A stretch of DNA of 64,000 bases, taken from NCBI GenBank assembly GCA_050084985.1, contig JBITNC010000001.1:126418001-126482000 (forward strand), in the 5' to 3' direction. The stretch comes from Nageia nagi. Lineage: Eukaryota; Pinophyta. The translations under genes and the position numbers were made by a program. The notes under the pieces are model-generated. The model did not search any database and was not told where the DNA came from. It worked only from the letters and a program-made list of their open reading frames with translations. Position 1 is the first letter of the stretch. The number at the start of each line of letters is the position of its first letter. Of the stretch, positions 1-12,278 are shown piece after piece.

Positions 1-1859
1 CAATTTAACTAAATGATAATGAAATAGCAATAATATGTAAGGTTATAATTATCAAACATGCTCAATTTGACTTTAACCTATCAAATTTGAATTTTAAATG
101 ACTTACTTACCTATATTCTTACTTGCAATTGTATATTAGATGTCAAATTTTCTTGATATAGGATAATAAAAAATTACTCCTAAAAGTGGGACCCTCAAAT
201 ACATCATGAACTGAGAGGCATCATTGGATTCTTTTCATACAATAACCTCCGATATTTAGCAATCTTTGAGAATCCTACTCCAAGATTAGATTTTGAATAT
301 CAATATAATAAAATAATGAATCAAGAATGCAAGTAAGCTTCAAGATGATAAAATCTAGCTACTATAGGTGGTGTTAACAAATATTGATCAATAATGACAC
401 AAGTATATCACCTACTATCAAGGATTTTATATCATGTCATGATTTCTCATGTACAATCCTTCCACCTTCATAGATAACAGGTCTAGTGCCAAAGGTTACT
501 TCTTAGACTTATGATGCATATGGACTAAGACTCCTTCTTAGGTTTACCATAGGGACAACCTATTATCATAAAATATAAAAGTATACAAATGTGCACGATG
601 ATAAGAGCATTAAATCATTTAAATAAATGAATTATTACAAATATATAAAAGGTATATTTTAATTAAATTGAAATTCCTTTTTTGGTGTTAATTGTGTGCT
701 TTATTTATATGTTTAAGAAGTTATTCACTTGATTTATCTAATATACTTCATTATCTCACCCCTTCATTTCTTTTATCGAGTAAGGCCTAAGGAGTGCAAT
801 GTGAGGTGTATTGGTTAAAACAAAAACTTATTTATGAAATAAAAAGGTTTGGTTGAGATAATCATCCTAAGCATATTGCACATATTTTATATTTTTTATT
901 ATTGAATATGAATGATGATTCTTACCACTAGTTATCTATTCTAAATTTTGCATCTAATTTTTGTTTCTCTTTCTTGTAGTATAATTTTGCATAGAATAGG
1001 GTATGCAATATTACATGATACTTCTATTATTTTGTTTCAGTACACTAAACTTAAAAGTAAATGATTATCTAATATTTAATAAAAGATCACCATGATTATT
1101 TTCAAGTTATATATACATAAACATTTCATTATAATAGGTGGGAACTTGTTCTTTCAACATTTCAAATTTAAATTTAATTAATTTTACATCATATTGTTAT
1201 ATATAATTTGGATCTAATTATCATATTTTTTCTATAGATTTTTATTTTCTAGTCATTTAGAATTGATATCACAAATTGAGTAAAATAAATTTTTACTACT
1301 AACATATTGGTAAACTAACTATTTTTTACTATTTTTCCCCACTAATTGTGTTAAAAACATTATAGCAGTTTTGTAAAATTGATATAGTATTGAAACCATT
1401 TTTGAAATATAAACTTTTGATGAATCCTAAGTACTGAACCACTAACTTTGTTTAGAAGGAGAAGACTAAGAATCCTATAAAATTACCATTCAAAAATATT
1501 CAATTGAGAAAGATAACACATAACTATTATCCTATTGATTTGTGATGCACCTAGTGAATAATTGGTTCATGTAAATAATTCAGAATATAAAAAAGGAGTA
1601 ACCTAAACCTTTTCAATATGGATATGACAATATAGAGACAAAAAATTTGAAAAGATATATTGATAAAAAAATTGTATAGTAAAACTATTTGTATTTGATG
1701 AAATCATTACAAAACTCACTTTGACAGGATCATTTCAAGTATTTAATTCTATTGATCTACCATATATTTCATAATGTAATATTAAATAAATTTTTAATAT
1801 GAGTTTAATATTCAATCACCATCAAATACATGCTAATATTATTATCTAAATCCATATTT
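1..1859. other. A+T-rich sequence, no gene seen
   Basis: I see no reading frame, RNA gene or repeat boundary that can be supported here. The composition is strongly A+T and CpG is nearly absent, as in the rest of the non-coding DNA of the window. Confidence 0.6.
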
Positions 1860-2460
1860 ACCTAAAAATATACCTTGATAGAATTCTCTTACAAAATACA
1901 GACCTATGGTAGATAATAATTCTATACAGTCTTCACAAATTTCATGCATTGATGCATGGTGTACTATTATTACATATGATTTTGCATTGAAATAATCAAA
2001 TTTTTATACACAATAGCCTAGGACATAAGCTTCAAGGTAACATTAGATTCATGATCATATCGGTTTAAATTAGAGGTTAGATTTTAGTGTTAAAATAAAA
2101 TTGGATACATTAAAATCTTTATGGGAATATCTTACAAATAAAGAACTTGTATTAAGTACCAAATATATCATTTCAAATGTTACAAATGATTAAATAGGAG
2201 AGTCATCATAATAATGATTAATTAGAATTGGAAATTAAGAAGAGAAACATTACAAATGATTAGAGAGGAATGTCATCATAATAATGACTAACTATAATTG
2301 GAAATTATGAAGAGTAAGAAGATTGTAATGAAGAAGAAATAATTGATCTTGAAGATGAAAATGATTAAAATGATAATAATAAAGAGAATATATTCATGAA
2401 TGAGAAATCCATTTTTTTTGTTGAATATTAAATTTATAGTAACTATAAATGAACTAATGA
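1860..2460 (+). repeat. dispersed repeat, copy 1 (second copy near 60.8-61.3 kb)
   Basis: This stretch resembles 60790-61300 in the same orientation. Shared landmarks in order are a block around TTAGATTTT-GTG(T/A)TAAAA, a block AAATTGGAT(A/G)CAT, a block like CTTTATGGGAATATCTTACAAA, and a purine-rich block with GAAATTATGAAGA and TTGTAATGAAGAAGA. Similarity is patchy with many substitutions, so this is an old interspersed repeat. No transposon domain was recognised in either copy. Confidence 0.5.
2177..2316. repeat. two-copy tandem duplication, period 70 bp
   Basis: The word TACAAATGAT occurs at 2181 and again at 2251. Both are followed by matching blocks (GTCATCATAATAATGA, then AATTGGAAATTA, then GAAGAG), so one 70-bp unit is present twice with about ten differences. 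It lies inside the dispersed repeat and is absent from the second copy at 61 kb. Confidence 0.75.
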
Positions 2461-2519
2461 AATAAAAAATAGAGAGATGGTATGGGTAAGTGCAAGAAGA
2501 TGGGTCCACAAAATGGTCA

Positions 2520-4200
2520 AAAAGTGGATATGTTTTCCTTGATTTTTAAGTTTCATTATAATTGATCTCAAGTTGTGAAGCCCTTAGAGATAGAATCTTG
2601 AAAAATATTACTTGGGTGAAAATATAGTACTTTGAGTGTAGTTTCCAAATATGTAATTTATTGCAATACTCAGTTGATAGAAAGTGATTTATGATACATA
2701 CTTCTAAAAGTTATTATTTAAAATGAACTATTTTATTAGCATACCATGGTCTTCTACGGCAAGCTTAGTTTGACCCAAAACATGATATTTTTTTAAATAC
2801 TTTTGGGAAAAGATACCTAAAACATTGAATATTATGCAAGATATTTTTTCATAAATATATTTTTTTATTAGTTTTTTACTAGTCATAATTGTTATGTTAA
2901 AAAGTAACAATCTATGGAATGCATAATTTGACCTAAACTTATCCTTTTTTATCTTTTTTTTATTTAATAGAGAATTGTTTGTATATTGTTTAAATATAAT
3001 GTTTTTTCCTAATTCCCAAAAAAAAGTTATTACAAAAGTCATAAAACCTAATTTTTCGAGATTAAGAACTAGTTTCATTGAAAATTACTTTATAAATAGG
3101 AAATATAATCAATTTTCTTAAAAATTACATATTGGTAATAGGTATTTGTTGACCTATAATGGGTTTCAATTTCATAAAACAAATCCACAAAACAATATAT
3201 CTAACAACTATCAAAAATTTGTATTTATCCATACCATTACAATGAATAACAAGGTGTAGGTTGAAGGTTAATACTAGGTCCACTAAGCCTTTTCAAAGCC
3301 TAAGGCCAAACCTAAATTCAAATAATGAAACTTCATTCTATCTATACATGTTACTATCAATAGTACTTTGGATGATACTCTATCCAAACTCGGTATCATT
3401 TTATCTATACCCTACATCACCATTAGCTTCGATAGTGATATTTTTTCATTTTTATAATGCAAAATTATTGATGGGAATGTCTTTGGAATCAATTTTTTAT
3501 CTCTTATCAAAGGTGGTAACTATTGTAGCATTTTTGAAGATGAAATATGAATATTTTATGGTGAAAAAAAGTGTTTTCAATCTTTGATTTTGAATAAATT
3601 CTTGAGTAATCACATGGGTTCAAAATATTATAAAATAAAGAAAGCAAGGATAACTTTCACACCTAAAGACATTTAACCAAATAAAAAAAAGGAGGAAAAA
3701 AAGAAAATAGGACATATATGCAAAGACTAAAGCATCAACTTCAATTGAAATTATGCAAGAGAACAATGAGGAGAATGTAATTGAAGAGATGAACATGGAT
3801 GATGTAAGTGTGGAACATGCAAATATGATAGAAGATTCAAATCCTATAAGTACCTGTTGAAATCCAATATTGAGTAAAGCTTCAAATCTTGGAAGTATCT
3901 CTTCAAATCCAACATCGAATGGAGCTTCAAATCCAACCACATCTTCAAATACAATAGCAAATGAAGTTTCAATTTCAATAACTATGGATATGAATCTAGG
4001 TATGCCTTCAAAAACTCCTTTGAATGGCATGCAAAATTTGAATATCAAATTGAATTTAGATATGCCTTTTAACCCTTATTTTAATAATGTAGATGATATT
4101 TATTCTAATCATGAGGAAAATGAAATAGTAAATGATACTAAAAAATCATAGTTTTAATAATTCTTTGGACAATATTTTTTTTTCAAATTGAAATAATAGA
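2520..4200. other. no supported gene; possible upstream part of the split transposase-like gene
   Basis: Short open frames occur (for example plus 3261-3587 and plus 3870-4151). The latter is Ser/Asn/Pro-rich, starts MSKASNLGSISSN, and is in the same phase as the decayed gene that follows at 4314. It could be an eroded N-terminal low-complexity segment or unrelated DNA. I cannot tell which. Confidence 0.35.
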
Positions 4201-4313
4201 ATAGATAATGTCCATGCTAAGAAATCTTAGAGACAAATAAGAAGATATGCAAATATGGTATAAAATCAATTTTTCTCTAAGTAAATATTAGGTTTTCAAT
4301 ATCAACTCCTACT

Positions 4314-4928
4314 GCAATTAATGAAAATGATGAAATGAATAAGGCAGTGAAAACTTTAAGCATTTGTGTTATGAAGGATGAATCCCTTAAATAAGTTATA
4401 TCCATTATTTCTAGTACCATTGACTCTATAGGAAAGAAGAGTCAATATAAAGGTAAAAATGCAACACATAGAGCTATAATAACTACTTTAGTTAGTAAGA
4501 CAACTTCAAGTAAAAAAATCATAGGTAAGGCTAGTGGATTTCTTAACATTAACTATAAAAATTTATAAAGAGCTATATAGAGAAGACAAAGTCTTGAAAT
4601 AGATTCACTCAACCAATGTTGAAGTTTTAGTGGAAGACTCCCACATTTTGACATGGAATTGAATAATGACAATAAATCTATAATTGAAATTTTTTGGAAT
4701 GATAATACTAGGGTTTCATCTAATTCTAAAGATGATTTGAAACAAAAATTAGGATCAAAAAATCATGATCTTCATGATAAAAACCTATTCTATATGACTC
4801 AAACTGAAATTTATGGTAAATTTTTTAGTGAATCATTATTACCATTTAAAATTAGTCAAAGATCATTTGAAAAATACAAACCTTAGTATGTGAAAATTAA
4901 TAAGCAAAGAGTATCATGTTGTTGTAAG
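4314..4928 (+). pseudogene. uncharacterised transposase-like gene, 5' part, broken
   Basis: One phase (codons starting at 4314, 4653 and so on) reads as decayed protein with a few stops. Its C-terminal portion from 4653 is uninterrupted for 77 codons. It contains FWNDNTRVSSN, then TQTEIYGKF, then QRSFEKYKP, a stop where glutamine is expected, and finally a CCC run ending at the retrotransposon junction. I recall these motifs, in this order, from a family of uncharacterised plant and animal proteins with a DDE-transposase-like second half; this is recollection, not a search. The remainder of the gene resumes at 27878, 22.9 kb away, in the same phase. Premature stops rule out function. Confidence 0.65.
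4924..4928. repeat. target-site duplication GTAAG, left copy
   Basis: GTAAG directly precedes the TGTTTACCC end of the left LTR. The identical five bases directly follow the right LTR at 27873-27877. Five bases is the usual Ty3/gypsy duplication length. Confidence 0.85.
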
Positions 4929-5771
4929 TGTTTACCCAAAAAAAACCTACAAGCATGCAAAATAAGAGATGTTACAACCAATAAAACTCTTTATTGATCT
5001 TTGGTATAAACCTCAATTTTTATTACAAGTTTTTCTTGCATGGAGGTTTAAGTACAATAGATGATATGGGACTCTTGGAGGTCTTCTTTTCCATTCTATA
5101 CAATCTCTAAGTGATGTTTATGAAACCTAGAGAAGAAGGAGAATAGTTTTGATTATTTTCTCCTTGCTTGTTTCTTGACTCTCCTTTGCCCAAATTAGCT
5201 GCTATTCTTGTAAATCCTACACTTACATAAACCAAAAACATGTTAAAATATACCTATTCATGCTTTGAAATCAAAGCAAGTAAACATGAATAATCATATA
5301 TGTAAATAACTCAATAAAAGTAATATACTAAAAACTCTAGACATAGTCTAATAGTATAAGGTTGCATTCAATCTTCTGTATTGGTCCCTCTTTTTCTCCT
5401 AGGAGGAGGTTTGATTTATAGTTTTTTTGAGGTGGCTAAGGTTGCTATTTTAGAGGCAAGGACTAGATAAAAAATCTCATCCAACATTGTCACATGTTCT
5501 ATCTATGTAGGGAAGGTGGAGGATCAAGGATAACTCATCTTTGATCTATTGGTTTGTTTCCCTAGGTGTCGTAATTTTTCCATTTTTTCTTTACATTTTT
5601 CATTTGCAAGATTGCTAGCAATTTCACATTTAGCATCAGTGAATGGACTGGATCTCCAACAATTGTACTAGGTCACTAGTGATTATCAAGTTTTAGCAAA
5701 CTTTATTATTTACTTAAATTTATATCCCCTTATTTTATTTAATGAAAGAGGGTTTTTTTTAGGCTTCTACA
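4929..5771 (-). repeat. 3' LTR of the giant retrotransposon
   Basis: It aligns along its whole length with 26977-27872. On the plus strand it runs from TGTTTACCCAAAAA to GGCTTCTACA. On the element strand it begins TGTAGAAGCC, where the other copy has TGTAGACACC. It lacks the long TA microsatellite of the 5' LTR and holds about 30-40 bases near 5500-5545 that the other copy lacks. Confidence 0.9.
5413..5420 (-). promoter_or_regulatory. TATA box candidate in the 3' LTR
   Basis: This is the counterpart of 27554-27561, TATAAATC on the minus strand, at the matching place in the 3' LTR. Confidence 0.45.
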
Positions 5772-5786
5772 TTTTGCACCTTTTTT
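5772..5786 (-). promoter_or_regulatory. polypurine tract candidate
   Basis: On the minus strand the bases directly before the 3' LTR read AAAAAAGGTGCAAAA. It is purine-rich with two pyrimidine interruptions and lies exactly where plus-strand DNA priming would occur. No matching primer-binding site is clear beside the 5' LTR. Confidence 0.45.
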
Positions 5787-7299
5787 GAAATACCCAATAT
5801 TTTATAGGTGGGGATTATTTCAAAAAACTAATCCTATTTGAGAGGGGGTGCAATCAAATCTTAGACTTATGTTTTTGACCTTAGGTCAAGGATTTGAATT
5901 AACTTATCCTCTATGAATAAGTTGAATTTGAGTAAGTGGATTATGACTAAATCCATTTTTTTGTTCTTTTTCATTTGACATGTGTTGAAAGTAATCACAA
6001 TTGTATTGCAAGGTGTTACTTAGATAATTATCACTATACCATTATGCTATTCTAGTAAGATATAGACAAAATCTTAGCCATTAGGTGTATTCCATAGCTA
6101 TCATATGATAAAGAAGCTCACTTGTGAATACAAAAATTTTGATCATTCTACTTTTATCCTAGTAGGTGGGTTACTTGATGATCTTCTACAAAAGTTCATC
6201 CAACAATTTTAATCATATCTAAACCCTTCTTTCTTTTCTCTGATAAAAGAAGGCTTTTTTCAAATTTAGAGTTACTCGAGTTTTAGTTTTTAAAAATACT
6301 TAACTTTGGATCAAGCAAAAAACTTATTTTGATTTTGTCTTTGACATATTTTTTAATTTTTTAGGATTTTATAAATATATTAATTTTTAAAATTTTTATT
6401 GTTATATTATTTTTTGGTATGTTTTTTAAGATATTTTTGATGTGAGCAGTTTTTTGAATGCAAATGTTTTGTCCCAATTTAGAAACATAGCTTAAGTTTT
6501 TATGTAATTCTTTTCCCTTAGTTGATTTGTAGTTGGGTTTTCAAAAAGATATATACAAAGCTTGATAGATAGCTTTAACTATTCCATTTTATTTCAAATT
6601 TTCTCATTAATATTTATAGTTAATCATAGGCCTAATCAGGCCTAAAGAACTTTTGATAGTCCTTGAAACAACTCCAAATTTTTTTATTTTTAATTATTTT
6701 TAATTTTAATAGAAAATATTTAGTAAGCACATGGGAAGGATCTCAAGTACTTCTCTTCTTAAAATACCTGCATAACTTTGCACTAGGAAAACTCTATTAT
6801 TCTTCATCTTTTATTTTTTTGAAGGTTTTGATCATCGATAATCTCATTTGTTTTTTGTGCTAGGTTGGAGCTCTATTGCTCCCTACCCCACAAGCTAAGA
6901 ATTTGACGCCACATTTTCCCTTTTCACCATTGATTGGAGCTAGGATTCCACCACGAGGATGTTCAACACTGTACAAGAAGCCAATGAGAGAGGATGTAGG
7001 TTTTGAAATCCTCTTTTAAGTCTTTTGCTTAATGTATTAAATTTAACTATTAAAAGATAAAATATGAATCATAGAAAAGATTAGAATAGTTTTTAGATAG
7101 TTTGGTTTCCCAATTTTTGTTATTTTTATTAGATTTTAAGATTTTTCAAAACCCTCCATCACAATCATCAACCAAGGCCAAATGTTTACAAAAATGTTAA
7201 TGATCGACCATGATCACTAGCAATTATGTAAATATTGACCCTGATCATCGATGAGCATACTTAGATTAAAACATTTTTTTAAGATAAGTCATCTTTTTT
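5787..7299 (-). other. retrotransposon 3' region, nothing recognised
   Basis: This is non-coding or fully eroded sequence between the polypurine tract and the antisense reading frame. There are T-rich runs at 6240-6430 and a small open frame at plus 6663-6863 without protein character. Confidence 0.5.
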
Positions 7300-8450
7300 C
7301 ACATGACTATCTTAGGTCTTAGAGATTTTCAAGCCACGTGGATGATGTCCCAAGATTTTATTACAAGGCTAGGATCTATTGACATTTGATGGCCATACTT
7401 TCTTGCATAGTATGGATTTTAGAGTTAGGCCCTATACGGGTTGCATTCATTGGGACTACCTTTTATTGGTAGCTTTATTGGAGAGATGGAACTCTTTGAT
7501 GGGTACCTCCCATCTTCTTATAGTGGAGATGACTACCATGATGGAGTATATCCATCATCTATATCATTTACTAACTTAGGGGCAATGGATTCAGCATGTT
7601 ATGGATCAAGAGTTAGTGAATCTTGATATCATTACCACTTACAAAGTAGATGCGGTTGACAAAGTTTTGGGGGATATATTCTCAGATGGATTCCCATACT
7701 TTAGGTACTAGAAGAATGATTAGCAGAGACTTATATGATCTTCTTACTTGATGGGTCTTATCTAGTGTTATGCACTTCCAAACATAGGTAATGACTAATT
7801 TCCTTGGTTACTATTGCTTGGGCTCCTACTCTCATGGCATAGGTTTACATGGAGCTTTTCTTCTATTTATTGGGTGATTGATCATCCCTATTAGTCAGGA
7901 TTACCTTACAAGCTTAGGCATATGAACATATTCATGTTGCTCACCCTCATGGACTCCCATTTCTTAGCTTCAAGATACATTTTACATATCCAAATGGGAT
8001 TTTATGTTGGAGAGATGAATTCTACTCATGTCTCTTTTATGTATACAATCATGATGTTGTATACTATTAGCACTTATTATCATACTTGGTGCTCGATTAG
8101 GTGAGATTTAGGTCTTACCATTCTCATCTAGATTAGGATGATCTTATCACCTAATTTTTTGGCATCATATAGGCTAGAGTTCTCAATGAGATGTGGACAA
8201 ACTTCTTAGAGTACTTTCACTTTAAGCATGTGTGATGTCATTTTAGCCTTGTGTGGGATATTCTACCTCCTCCTATTTGATTCTTTAGGGAGGGTGAGGT
8301 ACCTTTTGAGGGAATATAGCATATTATGTATGTAGATCTTGATCCAACACAAAAGTAGCCCTTAGTGTAGGATTTTGAGGTGGATGACATGGGGGCTACT
8401 AAGGAGTTCCTTACATGGTGGAAGGTTGAGACAAAGGGAGATTCAAGAGA
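7300..8450 (+). pseudogene. plant mobile domain (aminotransferase-like) reading frame, antisense to the retrotransposon
   Basis: Read on the plus strand, opposite to gag-pol, the frames around 7379-7579 give WDYLLLVALLERWNS, then SHLLIVEMTTMMEYIHHLYHL. This aligns without gaps to the plant mobile domain core (ALVERW..ET.TFHL..GEMT.TL.DV..L). Further on, YMIFLLDGS near 7735, IAWAPTL with YMELF near 7830, HFKHV..HFSLVWDILPPP near 8220-8275 (compare HRVMRQFG..Q.IPPP) and EFLTWWKVETKGD near 8410 match later blocks of the family in order. Stops and frameshifts are frequent, for example a TAG where Trp is expected. Plant mobile domain proteins include MAIN and MAIL1; related domains are known from plant transposons and as extra antisense frames in Tat elements. 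This is most likely such an accessory frame, now dead. Confidence 0.75.
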
Positions 8451-9250
8451 GGAGGTGGATCATTAGGTACATCATTGAGTTGATGAGCCAAACATAGTAG
8501 TTGAAGTTGGAGGGTTAGCTGGGGATGAGCCCATAGGGGATTATATTGAGGAGTAGATTGAGGAGTAGGCTGAGGAGCAGGTGAGTAATGAGCCATAGGA
8601 TATAGTTGGTCCAAGTGAGGGGACTAAGGTAGGTACATCAATCAGAGGTGTGAGAGGAAGTTGAGCTCCTCCTCCATAGGGTACCTAGTGTTTATGCACT
8701 CTTAAGGGATATTTATGAGTTGAGATATTAGGTTTCTCAAATTAGCAATCTTATGTACTATTACTAAAATTAGAGAGATAGGTATTATTGAGAGAGAGAT
8801 GAGGCTCAAACCTCCTTACAAGTTAGAGGGGGTAGTACATCCATAGGGGGAGCTAGTCAGTAATCAATGATCTTGCAAGGTATTCTTTAGTAGAGGGATT
8901 ATTATTCCTATATTGTTCAAACATGGTTGATCAAAGTACCTCCATATGTTCCTAGTATATTATGTCCAATTCCTTCAACTTCATGCATCCCTATATACAT
9001 CTCAATTTATCAGGTAGCTAGTGGAGTTCAGAGGACTGCTAGTACATAGGGTAGGGTTATTAGACCTACCACATCACATAGCCTTAGTGGGATATGTGGT
9101 GTTTCTCCTCAACATATAGTGCAATCTTTTTATGTTTGTATGATGACTTGGGCTATGAGTACTATAGGTTAAATGGGTACTATCCATCTAGGATAGGGTA
9201 GAGCTAGTAGTCCTATAGATAGTGGGGAGGGTAGCTCATGAGGATATCTT
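8451..9250 (+). pseudogene. acidic, low-complexity tail of the antisense mobile-domain frame
   Basis: After the mobile domain the plus strand continues in one phase with an acidic stretch (for example GGLAGDEPIGDYIEE, then AEEQVSNEP, then GPSEGTKVGTSIRG) broken by TAG stops. Frames then become Ser/Gly-rich up to about 9240. A disordered acidic tail after the mobile domain is usual for transposon-borne members. No further domain is seen. Confidence 0.5.
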
Positions 9251-10031
9251 AATGACTAGATTACATATTTTTATATTTCATGTTATAATTATGGATTTTT
9301 ATCAGATTATATCATTTATTTTTTGAGATCATGGAGGGCATGATCATATAGATGATCTTAACATACTATTTATAGGCTTATTTTTTATGACCTTATTTAT
9401 TTTTTGGATCATGGTTGTCATGATTGATGTTTAGTTTTTCTAGATGTGATGGATATCTTATGTGATGAATATTTTGTTAAATTTTTTTGCATATATATAT
9501 ACATGATGATAGCCTAGACTTTTATATGCATGCTTTAATATTATGTCATGTATACTAATTTTTTAATTTTTTAGATATATGTGTTTATCTTTTTAAATGA
9601 AGATGTATGAATGTTTTAATTTTCACATTTTGTTTACTTTAAGGCTTTATTTATAATATGTTTTGTAAATATAAAGTGATATTTATGTTTATAATATTGC
9701 TGCTATATTTTTAGAAAAGGATTTGATTTGTAGGAGAATGGAATTAGAGGCATCATTTTCTATTGTCATAGCTACTTTTATACATGATTTGAACATAATA
9801 TTTTGGTATAAACATATGTGATATTATGAATAATTTGAATGTATGGATGTAAAATACGCAAGATTTACAAAACACTTTATGAATGTATGGATGTAATAAT
9901 GGATACATATAGATGCATATGAACAAATGGTATAAATGAATGTAAAATGTATGAAACTTAAGGACTTTATATTTTTATGAATGAAATAATAACATAGACA
10001 TCAATCTTAATGTTTTGGTAACTTATCAAGC

Positions 10032-10056
10032 ATAATAATAATAATAATAATAATAA
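10032..10056. repeat. (ATA)n microsatellite
   Basis: About eight uninterrupted trinucleotide units. Confidence 0.9.
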
Positions 10057-10985
10057 GGTATGATAGTATGGAATGAATGAATATATAAATAAATAAGTGT
10101 AATGAATAATACCTTTAGTACCTAGTTTCATCAATTAATCTCCTATTTTGGTCTCATCTACTTGGGATGATATAAAACAAGATCATAATATACTTAAGTT
10201 TATCATAGACTCATGTGTGTGCAATGATGTTCATTTCCTTCTCTTGACATTTGCAAATTGAGCACCCCAAGATTATAAATTATGAGATATGATTTTTCTT
10301 ATATTTTTGTATGGTACAATTCATTGCCAAAAAATGTCCATAGCCCTAGTGAAGGTTAACCCCTTCATCCTATTACAATCTTGCTCTATTACCAATCATG
10401 CGTCCATAGTCCTGATAGAGGATATTACAATAACCCAAGAATTCTACATCTTTACTTATTTTCTTTCTATCTCTTATTTATTATTTCTATTTTTTTTATA
10501 CCTTAGCTCTTTGGTTTAGGATGAAGCAAAAAGTAAGAGAAATCATATTCAAATTTATGCTTAAGAAATATCCAATTTTTGATTATTTTGAAATTTTAAC
10601 ATGAGAAGTGTATGAACCTATTATTGCATCTCCATATATCATAGTTATGTCTTTTTAGCATCCTAAGCTTTTGAAATATTGACATAAGATCTTTCAATTA
10701 AAACCAAACTTGAATAGAGTATTCATTTTCTACTTCTTTTTTTGGAAATATAGTAATAAATATAAATTAATATTACATGAATGCATGTATGATGTGTGGA
10801 TATGTATAGCTTTATTAGTTACCTCCCTCATAATGGTTGATATCTAACAATTATGCCATTCAAGGTAAAGGACCAAACATAATGAACAAAGTGTAATGAT
10901 ATGAATATAAGGGCAATGCACCCAATATCCAAGATGATTTAGAAGTACATCTTCTAAGTATATATACATATTTTATTTAATTTTT

Positions 10986-10988
<3 letters not shown>

Positions 10989-11040
<52 letters not shown>
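10989..11040. repeat. (TA)n microsatellite
   Basis: About 26 uninterrupted TA dinucleotides, followed by degenerate TA-rich sequence to about 11065. Confidence 0.95.
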
Positions 11041-11044
<4 letters not shown>

Positions 11045-11183
11045 TAATATATATATTATATATTGGTTTTTTTATAATTTTTGATTTTTTTATGGGTTTT
11101 CTAATGGGGTAAGAATCTATACCAATCATCATGGGTGAAAGGATGGAAATGGTAGCAGTGCAAATGGTATGATCAATGGCGCA

Positions 11184-11700
11184 TTATGCAAGATCACATG
11201 TGATAGATATAGACAACATGAAATCCCAACACCAGATATTTATGGATAAGAGGTGGATTATGGTGACTTCATCAAAAAGGTCTTCTTTAGTATGTAAAAG
11301 ATGTGGTCCACTGAATTTAACAAATTTGACTACCAATGGAGTAATAAGAGCATCACTCATAATCCTCCATATGAAATCAGGTTTGTAGAACATGCAAATG
11401 ATATTTTGGAGGAAGTCTTCATCAAGTATATCATAGATTACACAAGTTCTCCAACGAGGTTGGTGATCAATAAAAATCTCATTTTGATGAGAGTTCTTTA
11501 AGGCATCATAGGCATAGTCAAACCTATTTAATATGATGGTTAAAGCTTCCATAGATAAAATCTAATGTTGCATACTTTCAAGAAATTGATTGAATCGATG
11601 TTTCTCTAATTCTAGAGTGTGGACAAGGTCTCCTAAGGGGTCACTAGGACAAGTACAAGGTAACTATGAGATACAAAGGGATTGTAGTTCCCATAGCATA
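11184..11700 (-). pseudogene. extra sense reading frame of the retrotransposon, unknown function
   Basis: On the minus strand an uninterrupted frame of 122 codons (11552-11184, start MEALTIILNRFDYAYDALKN) is preceded in the same phase by about 45 more codons, to about 11700, with only two stops (segments such as DPLGDLVHTLELEKHRF). The composition is protein-like: Trp, Cys and His are present, with alternating hydrophobic segments and no low complexity. It lies between integrase and the 3' LTR, in the sense of transcription. Tat and Ogre elements often carry extra frames there. I do not recognise a family, and no membrane segment or zinc motif is evident. Confidence 0.45.
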
Positions 11701-12278
11701 GGAATGTCATAATATGAAAATCCCTCCTATTGGTTGGTTGGAGGACTAATACAATGAATATGACTCATGATGTTGATGTATATAACCTACAATGTCATAT
11801 GCAAGTATTTTAGTATTTGTAGGAACTTTTTTAAAGATAAAAGTATATATATACACACATTTATTGATGCAAGAAAACTTTTAATAATTTTTTGAATTAT
11901 TTACATGTTTTTTTAATGATTTTTTATTTATTTATTTTATTATTATTTTTTAATAAAAAAACCTTTTTACAATTCCCTAATGATAATGGTTCCCTTGTTT
12001 TTTATGAATAACCCAACCTTTATAACCTAATAAGTAAATGTATGGAGGTTGAACTGTAAAATGAGCAAGTCCTGGTACTATAATGGATGGTTGATAATGG
12101 ATAGGATACAAAATGAGTTTCAAGACTATCAGATGATTCTTGAAATTATTAATGATGCATTTTGGCTTGGCTAACAATGTTGAGGCCTCAACATTTTCAA
12201 GAAGTAAAAGATTAGAAGGAATCCCTAAGTACTATGGAGATTGAAGGGGAAGTAATAAAGTGAGGGGGATCGTGCTCT

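Larger units (their letters stand above)
9251..11150 (-). other. retrotransposon 3' region with microsatellites
   Basis: No gene is supported. It contains an AAT/TAA microsatellite (10032-10056), repeated GAATGTATGGATGTAA-type words at 9835-9890, and a long TA run (10989-11040). The open frame at plus 10289-10519 has no recognisable domain. Confidence 0.5.

Noticed and set aside
2728-3078. Minus-strand open frame of 116 codons.
   Set aside because: It is Lys/Ile/Phe-rich with no motif. A single open frame of this length is expected in 64 kb of A+T-biased DNA with decayed repeats. I kept the region as unassigned.
3620-4048. Minus-strand open frame of 142 codons opposite the Ser/Asn-rich plus frame.
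   Set aside because: It mirrors the low-complexity plus-strand sequence, is unusually rich in Phe/Ile/Ser, and shows no domain.
6663-6863. Plus-strand open frame as a possible start of the antisense mobile-domain gene.
   Set aside because: It is Phe/Ile/Leu-rich, ends well before the mobile domain and matches no N-terminal pattern.
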